A stretch of 64,000 bases of DNA from DATDFB01 sp035276475 (GTDB taxonomy: Bacteria > Acidobacteriota > Thermoanaerobaculia > Gp7-AA8). The notes beneath the pieces were generated by a model, which saw only the letters and a list, made by a program, of their open reading frames with translations, did not search any database and was not told where the DNA came from. The DNA lies in NCBI GenBank assembly GCA_035276475.1, contig DATELQ010000069.1, positions 28,010-92,009 of the forward strand. Reading direction: 5' to 3'. Numbering within the stretch: the first letter of the stretch is position 1; every line of letters begins with the position of its first letter. Shown piece after piece: positions 48,622-57,898 of the stretch. The translations under genes were made by a program, and so were the position numbers.

Positions 48622-49407
48622 TTACTTGGTCGCGCGCACGAACGCGCTCATGAGCGCGCCGTCGATGGCGTCGAAGTCGATCCCCTCCGCGTTCTCCATC
48701 AGCCGCCGCGCATCCTCGGCGCGATAGATCCGCGTCGGCTCGACGCCCACCTCCCGGAATCCCACCTCGGCCAAGAGAGCGCGGTAGTCGTCCTCGTGCA
48801 GCGCGCCGGAGATGCAGCCCGCCCACAGCTCGGCGCTGCGCATGACCCGCTCGGGAAGGTCGCCGCGGCGGACGATGTCGGAGACGGCGAAGCGGCCGCC
48901 CGGCTTGAGCACGCGATAGGTCTCGGCGAGGACGCAGCGCTTGTCGGCGGAGAGGTTGATCACGCAGTTCGAGATGACGACGTCGACGGAATCGTCGGGC
49001 AGCGGGATGCGCTCGATCTCGCCGCGCAGGAACTCGACGTTCTCGACGCCGGCCTTGCGCTGGTTCTCGCGCGCCAGGGCGAGCATCTCGTCGGTCATGT
49101 CGAGGCCGTACGCCTTGCCGGTGGGGCCGACGCGGCGCGCGGAGAGCAGGACGTCGATGCCGCCGCCCGAGCCCAGGTCGAGAACGACCTCGCCGGGCTT
49201 CAGCTCGGCGAGAGCGGTGGGATTGCCGCAGCCTTGCGAGGCCAGCACCGCCTCGACCGGAAGCGCCGCCACCTCTCCGTTCGAGTAGAGATCGCCCGTC
49301 ACCGGGTTGCAGGAGCTGTCGCCGCCGCAGCAAGGGGCTTTCGCGCCGCGTGCCGCCGTCGTGGCCACGTTGCCGTATTTCGCTTTGATCGTTTCTTCGA
49401 TATTCAT
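48622..49407 (-). CDS. arsM: Arsenite methyltransferase (ArsM)-type SAM methyltransferase
   Basis: A 261-residue protein of the ArsM family, which methylates As(III) with S-adenosylmethionine. The SAM-binding motif is VLDLGSGGGID (about residues 75-85). Three cysteines sit where ArsM needs them to bind As(III): C60 in SQGCGNP, C148 in SNCVINL and C198 in WAGCISGAL. An N-terminal cluster CCGGDSSC (26-33) is also common in the family. The start overlaps the stop of the SRPBCC gene (ATGA, 49404-49407). No arsR, arsC or efflux gene is nearby, so an arsenic role is inferred from the family, not from context. Confidence 0.9.
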   Translation of the reverse strand: MNIEETIKAKYGNVATTAARGAKAPCCGGDSSCNPVTGDLYSNGEVAALPVEAVLASQGCGNPTALAELKPGEVVLDLGSGGGIDVLLSARRVGPTGKAYGLDMTDEMLALARENQRKAGVENVEFLRGEIERIPLPDDSVDVVISNCVINLSADKRCVLAETYRVLKPGGRFAVSDIVRRGDLPERVMRSAELWAGCISGALHEDDYRALLAEVGFREVGVEPTRIYRAEDARRLMENAEGIDFDAIDGALMSAFVRATK

Positions 49408-49853
49408 ATGCGCGAAAGCAGATGTATCATGGCTTGCGTGCGATAGTCAAAGATCTTCTCGAGCTCGCGCGCCACGAGCCGTCCGGCGATGAGGCGCCCA
49501 AGGATGCCGAAGGGAAGCTCGTATTCGACGCGGTCGTGCATCTCCGTCCCCTCGGCCACGGCGCGGTACGAGTGCGTGTGCCGCCACGCCTTGTACGGCC
49601 CGCGCTCCTGCACGTCGGCGAACAACTCCCCCTCCCGCCACGCCTCGATGCGCGACGCCCAGCGAAACGGCAGCCCGAACACGCGCAGCGCGTAGTCGAT
49701 GCGGTCGCCCTCGCGCAGGCGGCGCGCCGGGCCGGCCACGATGCGGAAGCGCGCCGACGGCGGCGTAATGCGGGCGAGGTTCTCGGGCTGCGCGAAGAAG
49801 TCGAAGACGCGCGGCAGCGGCGCGGGGATGATCGTGGTCCGCTCGAGGATCAT
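49404..49853 (-). CDS. SRPBCC-fold (START-like) ligand-binding protein
   Basis: A 149-residue single-domain protein with the SRPBCC start ERTTIIPAPLPRVFDFF, then AQPENLARITPP, a middle GDRIDYALRVFGLPFRW, and the late block HDRVEYELPFGILGRLIAG. These match stand-alone SRPBCC proteins of the COG4276 type that bind small hydrophobic ligands. The ATG at 49853 overlaps the rdrB stop (ATGA, 49850-49853) and the stop overlaps the arsM start, so it is translationally chained on both sides. Its role next to a RADAR system is unknown. Confidence 0.85.
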   Translation of the reverse strand: MILERTTIIPAPLPRVFDFFAQPENLARITPPSARFRIVAGPARRLREGDRIDYALRVFGLPFRWASRIEAWREGELFADVQERGPYKAWRHTHSYRAVAEGTEMHDRVEYELPFGILGRLIAGRLVARELEKIFDYRTQAMIHLLSRI

Positions 49854-52516
49854 GCCGACGCCGCGCGCTCCCGCTGCGCGCGCGCGAAGTCGGCGTCGTA
49901 GACGCAGCGAAGGACGTCCGGATCGGTCGATGCCCGCAGGGTGAAGCGGGAGCGCCAGCCGTCCTCGCGCCGCGCATCGATCCACTCCAGCGCGCTATCC
50001 GCGCTCGCTCCGGCGCGCAGCAGCGCATAGTAGACGTACGCGTATTCGTCGGCCAGGCGCGTAGCGAACGTGATCGGGTTGTCGGTGTTGATCGACATCG
50101 GCACGCCGCTGTCGAGCGCGGGTTTGTCGCCCGGGAGCGGCTGGATGCGAAAGGCCGGGTGCTCGCCGAGGTCGCTCATATCGCCGATGAGCTGGTTTGA
50201 CGACGGATTGCTCTCGATGGTGATCTCCATCCGCCCCATGGTGCCGGCCAGGAATCGCTGGGCGCTCTCGAGCATGGCCACTTCGGACTCGGTCATGGTC
50301 ACTTCGATCGGGACGATGGCGCGGCGATACACGGCCGGATCGCGCAGATAGTAGCGGACGAGGGAATCGGCGCGAAGGCCGTCGAATGGCGGCAAGTCGA
50401 GCGGCTGCGGCACGGCGAAGCCGATGCGGTCCAACTTGCGGACGCAGTGCAGTTCCTCGCGCATGGCGATGAGGGCGTCGAGCGAGACCTCGTCGCCGAA
50501 GATCGCCGCGCCGAGGGCCGAGGCTTGCTCGCGGGCCACTTCGATGCGGGAGAGCTCCGGCTCCATGTCGCCGCGCCGATACCGGACGAGCTCCCAGAGG
50601 AGATCGAACAGGCGCTCCTCGCGCGGCTGCATCACGGTCGGGAAATCGCGGAGCATGCGGCGGGGATCGCTGCCGAGGGCGATGCCGTGGCCGATGCGAT
50701 CGCCCGGAGAGAGCAGGCCGAACTCGATCGGCTCGTGCATCCGGCGGATGCCTTCGGCCAGGCGGCGAAAATCCTCGCCGCCGTGCCAGGTGACGCGCAG
50801 CGGCGTGCAGTTCCAGCGCGGCCAGCGCGCGTGCATCCTGCTGGCGGCAATGCGAGAGGCGTCGCGCACGCGCTGCATCGAAGGGATGACGACCCACGCC
50901 GGCACGGCCAGCTCGTGGTTGGCGATGTCGACGCCGCGGAGGATGACGAGAGTCTCCGGCCGGAATTCGAGCATGGTCTCGATGGCGGCGACGCGCGTGC
51001 GGACGTCGCGGTACCACGATGCATAGCGCCATCGCGACGTTTCGGGATCGCCGACGTCGCGCCCGTTGGCGACGCCCTGTTTGATGAAGTGCAGGACGAG
51101 CCCGACCTCCGCGTGCTTCCCGCGCCCGGGATGCGGCTCGGCGAGATACTCGTGCGCCTGCCGCGCGCAGCGGCGGGCCTCGTCGCGCACGTCGAGCCAC
51201 GTCGTGCCCGGCGACGTGCGCGCTTCCATCGCCCCCAACCACAATCCGCCGGATTGCAGCGCCAGCGCACAGTGGTAGAGCGCGTTCTCGAGGACGCCGC
51301 GCACGCGTCCGAGGCGCGTGTAATGCCGCGTGAACCAATCGAGGCCCGCGGTCCCCGGCTCCTCCGTGACGAAGCGAAAGGTCATGCAGCGGATCCGCTG
51401 GTACTGCCAAAAGATCGTGGCCAGATCGCCATCGCCGCGGAGCCGGGCCAGGATGCGGCAGGCGAACGTCATTTCCGGCAGCGGCAGTCCTTCGCCCACG
51501 TCGACGACGGCACTGAGCGGATCGAACCCCAGTGCGTGTCCGACCGAGAAACGATCGGGCGGCCGGCCGTTCCGCCACTGCATCTGCCGCACGGTCTCGG
51601 GGCCGAGAAGGCGGCGATACATGCGCACCATCTCGCCCGCCGGCGGCATGGCCATGGCCGGATCGGCGAGCGCGCCGAGGACCCGCCGAAGAAGCGCGAG
51701 CGCCTGCACGTGTCCCTCGGGCGAATGCGTGCTCGCCGCGATATAGGCGAGCGTGCGCCGGTCGCGAACGTCGTTCGACGCCACGAACTCGCGGAACGGC
51801 ATGGCCGCGTCGAAACGGCCGCGGCGCAGGAGGAAGGACATCAACAACACGCGCACGATGGCGGCCTGCACGAGGCGCTGCTGGAACGCGGCGCCGGAGC
51901 CGAACGGCACGCCGCTGCCGCCGGCGGCGTCGCCTTGCGGATCGATCGCGCCGATCATCAGCGCCGTCCAGAGGAGCGGAAACGGGAAGGCAGCGCCGAC
52001 GTGCATGTGCGTCTCGCTGACCGGCTGCCGCTCGAGCATGCGCTCGATGAGCGGCGTGGCCAGCTCGACGGCATGGCCGGGCGGCGGCAGGCCGTGCACG
52101 AGCGAGGCAACGGCGAAGAGAAGGTCGGCGGGAAGGGCGAGCGAGAGGTACCGCCACGATGCCGCGATGTCGCGCACGCCCGTGCCGCTACGGCCGAGCA
52201 ACGTCACCGTGGAGCCGCGGCAGTCGAGATGCCGCGCCGCCGCTGCGGCCAAAAGGTCGAAGAGCGGCACGTCTCCGCCCGGATTCTCTCCGAACCACAC
52301 CCCCTCGCGCGCGCGCCGCAGCGCGTCGAGCGAGAGTCCGCGCGCCCGCGGCCGGATCCACTCCTCGAGCTCCTCGGCCATGCCGGCGGTGTCGGAGGAG
52401 CGGAAGCGATCGGCCGCATTGAGGTGCGTGACGGCGCGCTCGAAAGCCAGCGGCGACCGGAACGGCCACGCCACCGTCTCGGCGGCGATCCAGCGGGAGG
52501 AGACGAGGGAGGTCAT
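49850..52516 (-). CDS. rdrB: RADAR defence adenosine deaminase RdrB
   Basis: An 888-residue divergent adenosine deaminase, far longer than housekeeping Ada (about 330-350). The deaminase metal and catalytic residues are spread over the length: H170 and H172 in ETHMHVGA, H578 and E581 in WHGGEDF, H610 in RIGHGIAL, IESNPSSNQL near 767-776, and D812 in SINTDNPITF. The large insert between the HxH and HGGE motifs fits RdrB of RADAR, which forms large assemblies and, with RdrA, deaminates adenosine or adenine nucleotides during phage infection. The ATG at 52516 overlaps the rdrA stop (ATGA), which fixes the start and couples the pair. Confidence 0.87.
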   Translation of the reverse strand: MTSLVSSRWIAAETVAWPFRSPLAFERAVTHLNAADRFRSSDTAGMAEELEEWIRPRARGLSLDALRRAREGVWFGENPGGDVPLFDLLAAAAARHLDCRGSTVTLLGRSGTGVRDIAASWRYLSLALPADLLFAVASLVHGLPPPGHAVELATPLIERMLERQPVSETHMHVGAAFPFPLLWTALMIGAIDPQGDAAGGSGVPFGSGAAFQQRLVQAAIVRVLLMSFLLRRGRFDAAMPFREFVASNDVRDRRTLAYIAASTHSPEGHVQALALLRRVLGALADPAMAMPPAGEMVRMYRRLLGPETVRQMQWRNGRPPDRFSVGHALGFDPLSAVVDVGEGLPLPEMTFACRILARLRGDGDLATIFWQYQRIRCMTFRFVTEEPGTAGLDWFTRHYTRLGRVRGVLENALYHCALALQSGGLWLGAMEARTSPGTTWLDVRDEARRCARQAHEYLAEPHPGRGKHAEVGLVLHFIKQGVANGRDVGDPETSRWRYASWYRDVRTRVAAIETMLEFRPETLVILRGVDIANHELAVPAWVVIPSMQRVRDASRIAASRMHARWPRWNCTPLRVTWHGGEDFRRLAEGIRRMHEPIEFGLLSPGDRIGHGIALGSDPRRMLRDFPTVMQPREERLFDLLWELVRYRRGDMEPELSRIEVAREQASALGAAIFGDEVSLDALIAMREELHCVRKLDRIGFAVPQPLDLPPFDGLRADSLVRYYLRDPAVYRRAIVPIEVTMTESEVAMLESAQRFLAGTMGRMEITIESNPSSNQLIGDMSDLGEHPAFRIQPLPGDKPALDSGVPMSINTDNPITFATRLADEYAYVYYALLRAGASADSALEWIDARREDGWRSRFTLRASTDPDVLRCVYDADFARAQRERAASA

Positions 52517-54864
52517 GCCGGCTCTGGAGCGGTGGACTTCGCCTTGCGCGGGCGCGGCGGTTTCAGCGGCACGCCGATCTCGTGCGACCACGTGAAACGT
52601 TCGGCGGGTGCTTCGTCGATCTCCTTGAGAAGGTCATTGATCTCGTTGCGCGAGCGCAGACTGTCGCCCGAGACCGAACGGAGAATGGCGGCGCGCGCAC
52701 GCTCGAAGCGCACCCTGCGCAACGCCCGTTTCCGCGCGTTGCTCAACTTCGTGTCGGAGACGAGGGCGTGGAACCACTCGTCCGCCTCCGCGCGCGGGAG
52801 GCCGCTCTCCGGCGCCGCCATCAGCACGGCCCGCGTGCGCGCCCAATCGATGACGTTCCGGTCCCGCCGGAAGCGGAGATTCTTGCGGCCGAGCGCTTCG
52901 ACGGCGCTCGCCAGCGTCGACCAGGCGGGGGGCTCGCCGGACGTGCTGTCGATCTTCCGCGCTTCCGACACGTGAACGACGAGATGAACGAACCAACGCG
53001 CCAGCCACGGCACCAGCGCATGGGGGTCGACCGTTTCGAGTTTGCTGCTGGCGCCGCGGACGACTTCCCCCCAGAGGCGCGAGAAGACGTGAAAGTCGAG
53101 GAAGGAGTCCCAGTTCGGCAGCGGCCAATAGAAATCGATGGCCTGCCCCGCCAGATCGCTGTCGTACGACACGGTGCCGAACGCGAGATCGTAGCCGCTC
53201 GGCGTCAGCGAGGGCCCGATGAAGTCGCCGTTCGGATCGTCGGCGATCAGGTCGGTGGCCAGGATCAGCACGGACGCGATCTCCTCATTCAGCGGCAGCC
53301 TGCCGCCCGTGCGGTCGAAACGGATCGAGTAACCGGTCACGTCGCGGAGCGCGAACCAGAAGCTGTCGCTGATCTCGCGGTACGGCGTGATCCGCCGGAA
53401 ATACGGCGATGTCTTCAACCGCAGCGTTTCGAGAAGGAGACGCGTCCGATCGAAGTCGTCGACGCGCAGGACCCGCTGCAGGTCGTCGGCGACGTCGCGC
53501 AGGAGACCGGAGCCGTCGATCACGTCGCGCCACATGCGCAATAAGAGCGTCGCTACGCGCTCGCCCTTCGAGACCGCCGGCCCCTGCTGATCGACGTATT
53601 CGCGGAAGGCGATCACGCGGCGGACGCGGTCCGGCAGTGCGTTGCGCGTCCAGGGATCGGCCTCGAGGTAGTCGTAAAAGTTGCGAGGGTCCGGCTTCAG
53701 ATTGCCGATCAACGGTTCGGCGTTGACTTCGACGCGTTCGAACGTCTCCTTCATCAGCTTGTGGCGCTCGTGGAGCGGCAGCGGCGGCAGACTGAATCGA
53801 TGGCCGCGAGGGATGACCTTGTCGAGCACGTCGTTCGCCAGGCGCGTCGCCGCCTCGCGGTCGATCAGCTCGGCCGAGCGGTCGGCGTCGAGATCGAGAA
53901 GCGTCAGCGGCTGCCGGATCCGCCCCATGTACCAGTCGCTGAGCATGCTCTGAAACAGCGGCAGGTCGCCCACGAGCAGATAGGCCACGCGCTCGTGCTC
54001 GAGAAGGCGGATGGTGTTGAGCACCCGCACGGAGTGCTTCGGCTGCATGTCGGCGTCGTCGATGGCGATGACGAACAGCGGGACTTTGCTGCTGCCGAAG
54101 CGGGCCTTGAAATCGATGACCAGGCCGTTGACGAATTTGCGGAAGACGTCGGAGAGCTGGAGCCGCTGCAGCTCCGCGTCGCGGAGCTCGAGCATGTAGG
54201 CCTCGGCGTCGAGGGCCTTCTCGCGCTCCTTCAAGTTGCCGTCCCACTGCGCCGCCGCGGCCATGAAGTCGCGCCAGCCGGAAACGCATTTCATCGTGCT
54301 GTCTTCGACGGCGACCCACGGCGGAGCCGCGCGCGGGACTTTCTCCTCATGCGGCGCTTCGATGCCTCGCAGCACTTGATGGAACGCCGCGCCGATGTAC
54401 GGCAACAGACTGGCCGACTCGCTCAACGTCTGCAGGCCGATGTTCGCGATCGGCACGATCAGCTCGCGCGACCCCTCCGTCGTATCGGCAATGGCGTCGA
54501 GGAACTCCTGCTCGCGGACCGGCGCTGGCGTCTGCGTTCCCGATTCTTCGGTACCCGATTGCTGGGCTTCGTGCTTCTCGCGCACGCCGTCCGACCAGTA
54601 CCGCAGCAGCCGCAGCAGGACGACGGTCTTCCCGGAGCCGCGGCCGCCGTCGATCAGGACGACGCGGTTCATCGGGTTCGTGTCGATGGGAGGCAGAAAG
54701 TGATCGAAGGGCGACTTCGACGTGCTCTCGGTGCTGCGCCGGCGTGCAAACTGGTGGAAGCGGAGATGAGCGTTGAGCACCGCATTCTGTTGGTCGTGGG
54801 TCAATTTCTCCCACAACAACAGCGAGGCTTCTGTCCGCGGCTTGCCGCCGACACCTGCGACCAT
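52513..54864 (-). CDS. rdrA: RADAR defence ATPase RdrA
   Basis: A 783-residue STAND/AAA-like ATPase. Walker A is GGRGSGKT (residues 73-80), preceded by NRVVLIDG; Walker B is FVIAIDDAD (264-272); a sensor-like YLLVGD lies at 295-300. The long C-terminal part (about 350-783) is helical with no known motif, as expected for RdrA, which forms oligomers that act with RdrB. A Shine-Dalgarno AAGGGAGG (54870-54877) stands 5 bases before the ATG, the clearest in this gene run. It lies 53 bases after the Mpo1-like gene and overlaps rdrB by 4 bases. Assignment rests on the ATPase plus giant-deaminase pairing. Confidence 0.83.
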   Translation of the reverse strand: MVAGVGGKPRTEASLLLWEKLTHDQQNAVLNAHLRFHQFARRRSTESTSKSPFDHFLPPIDTNPMNRVVLIDGGRGSGKTVVLLRLLRYWSDGVREKHEAQQSGTEESGTQTPAPVREQEFLDAIADTTEGSRELIVPIANIGLQTLSESASLLPYIGAAFHQVLRGIEAPHEEKVPRAAPPWVAVEDSTMKCVSGWRDFMAAAAQWDGNLKEREKALDAEAYMLELRDAELQRLQLSDVFRKFVNGLVIDFKARFGSSKVPLFVIAIDDADMQPKHSVRVLNTIRLLEHERVAYLLVGDLPLFQSMLSDWYMGRIRQPLTLLDLDADRSAELIDREAATRLANDVLDKVIPRGHRFSLPPLPLHERHKLMKETFERVEVNAEPLIGNLKPDPRNFYDYLEADPWTRNALPDRVRRVIAFREYVDQQGPAVSKGERVATLLLRMWRDVIDGSGLLRDVADDLQRVLRVDDFDRTRLLLETLRLKTSPYFRRITPYREISDSFWFALRDVTGYSIRFDRTGGRLPLNEEIASVLILATDLIADDPNGDFIGPSLTPSGYDLAFGTVSYDSDLAGQAIDFYWPLPNWDSFLDFHVFSRLWGEVVRGASSKLETVDPHALVPWLARWFVHLVVHVSEARKIDSTSGEPPAWSTLASAVEALGRKNLRFRRDRNVIDWARTRAVLMAAPESGLPRAEADEWFHALVSDTKLSNARKRALRRVRFERARAAILRSVSGDSLRSRNEINDLLKEIDEAPAERFTWSHEIGVPLKPPRPRKAKSTAPEPA

Positions 54865-54869
54865 GGGCG

Positions 54870-54877
54870 CCTCCCTT
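54870..54877 (-). promoter_or_regulatory. Ribosome binding site of rdrA
   Basis: AAGGGAGG on the minus strand, 5 bases before the ATG at 54864. It supports this start. The downstream genes rdrB, SRPBCC and arsM have no spacer for an independent site and probably depend on coupling. Confidence 0.7.
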
Positions 54878-54917
54878 ATGTTTATGGAGTGACGCCGCGA
54901 GGAGTTTCCCTACCAGA

Positions 54918-55349
54918 TCACTTCACGACCGGCACGACGTCGTTGAGGATCCAGAGCGGCCCGACGAGGAGGTGCAGGGCGTTGGTGAGGAAGGCGGGGC
55001 TGCGCTTTTCGTAGACGCTGTGGCCGAGGAACTGGAGGATCCAGCCGAGGACGAAGAGGGCGACGTTGAGCCAGAGCGGCATCCATGTGCCGAGAAAGTA
55101 GAAGCCGACGGAGACGGCGAGCATGACCGCGCCGAGGCGCCAGTCGAGCATGAGGTAGACGACCTCGGCGACGGCGATGAGGAGCATGGCGGCGTCGATC
55201 CATACGCCGCCGACGTGCGTCCCGACGCGCGCGAGCATGCCGATGAGCGTGAGCATGATCATGGGGATGCCGAAGCGGTGGAACCATTTGTTGCCGCGGG
55301 TACGGTGGTAGGCGGCATAATCGGAGAACAGCGTCCGAATGTCTTGCAT
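54918..55349 (-). CDS. Mpo1-like (DUF962) membrane protein
   Basis: A protein of 143 residues with the DUF962/Mpo1 pattern: YAAYHRTRGNKWFHRFGIP at the N-terminus, several membrane segments in the middle (about residues 30-50, 58-72, 76-95, 98-115), and LQFLGHSVYEKRSPAF near the end. Yeast Mpo1 is a dioxygenase acting on 2-hydroxy fatty acids with conserved histidines, and the HxxG- and GH-type histidines are present here. Bacterial function is poorly known. It is divergent from cstA with only 9 bases between the two ATGs, and is followed by rdrA 53 bases downstream. Confidence 0.85.
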   Translation of the reverse strand: MQDIRTLFSDYAAYHRTRGNKWFHRFGIPMIMLTLIGMLARVGTHVGGVWIDAAMLLIAVAEVVYLMLDWRLGAVMLAVSVGFYFLGTWMPLWLNVALFVLGWILQFLGHSVYEKRSPAFLTNALHLLVGPLWILNDVVPVVK

Positions 55350-55358
55350 GTGGAGATT

Positions 55359-57211
<1,853 letters not shown>

Positions 57212-57212
<1 letters not shown>

Positions 57213-57568
57213 TGTCGAAAGCAACCGAGAAAATCGAATCCGACCTCCGCGCCTTCGCGCTGAAGTATCCGGAGACGCACGAGGATTTCCCGTGGGGCGA
57301 GCGCGCCATCAAGGTGAAGGGGAAGGCCTTCATCTTCATGCGCGCAGAGGACGAGGAGGTCAGCCTCTCGGTGAAGTTGCCGAACTCGCGCGACATGGCC
57401 CTCGACCTCCCCTGGGCCGAGCCGACGCACTACGGGCTCGGCAAGCACGGCTGGGTGACGGCGCATCTGCGGCCGAAGGAGAAACCGCCGCTCGATCTGA
57501 TCCGGAAATGGATCGACGAGAGCTATCGCGCGGTGGCGCCGAAGACGTTAGTGAAGACGCTGGGCTGA
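57212..57568 (+). CDS. MmcQ/YjbR family protein (DUF419)
   Basis: A 118-residue protein with the family pattern: YPETHEDFPWGERAIKVKGKAFIF near the start, SLSVKLPNS, then LGKHGWVTAHL and IDESYRAVAPKTLVK at the end. The fold resembles a DNA-binding domain, but the cellular role is not established. It is coupled to cstA by a TGATG overlap, so it is the second gene of a two-gene operon. Confidence 0.92.
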
Positions 57569-57575
57569 AAAGCAA

Positions 57576-57777
57576 CCATGGATTCAGTGAATGTGCTCGC
57601 CGATCACATTCAATTCATCCAGCGATCACTTTCATACGACCGCCGATCGCATGAATCTGCTGAACGGACACGTGAATCCGCTCCCGCCACACATTTCTCT
57701 GTTCCCGGCACGGGTGAATTCGATCACCCCAGCACATTCGCTTAATCCATGGATTCATTCTTCTGATCCCGGCTGAA
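57576..57777. repeat. 21-base periodic element with 22-bp inverted ends
   Basis: The spacer after the MmcQ gene holds about nine degenerate units of 21 (twice 22) bases. Several begin [GA]TGAAT or ATTC and end near GATCAC or CACAC (units start at about 57587, 57608, 57630, 57651, 57672, 57693, 57714, 57736 and 57757). The outer arms 57576-57597 and 57731-57752 are inverted repeats matching at 20 of 22 positions. A 55-codon frame (57578-57745) runs through it without a ribosome site. It could be a MITE-like element or a structured RNA. Confidence 0.6.
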
Positions 57778-57779
57778 GT

Positions 57780-57864
57780 TGACCCCTTTTGCGGGTCAGA
57801 CGCTGAGCCGTGGCGCACAACGCGACCCACTCGCTCGTCGTAAGTCATTGATTCTACGAGCGAG
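57780..57864. repeat. Two small hairpins upstream of the BNR lipoprotein gene
   Basis: The first is TGACCC/GGGTCA (57780-57785 with 57793-57798). The second is CTCGCTCGT/ACGAGCGAG (57830-57838 with 57856-57864). The remaining bases up to the ATG at 57899 show no obvious Shine-Dalgarno or promoter. Confidence 0.45.
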
Positions 57865-57898
57865 CACAGCGGCATCATCCTTGCGCTTCGCGCGCGGC

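Noticed and set aside
48622..49407. Complete arsenic-resistance operon
   Set aside because: Only the ArsM-type gene is present; no regulator, reductase or efflux gene lies nearby.
54972..55358. N-terminal extension of CstA
   Set aside because: It is antisense to the Mpo1-like gene with no membrane segments. CstA homology begins at MNALPLILFF.
57578..57745. 55-codon frame inside the 21-base periodic element
   Set aside because: There is no ribosome site, and the reading follows the DNA repeat rather than a protein pattern. It is mentioned in the element entry only.
57830..57864. Attachment site or tRNA remnant near the 9-bp hairpin
   Set aside because: No integrase, no tRNA-like fold and no direct repeat partner was seen in the window.
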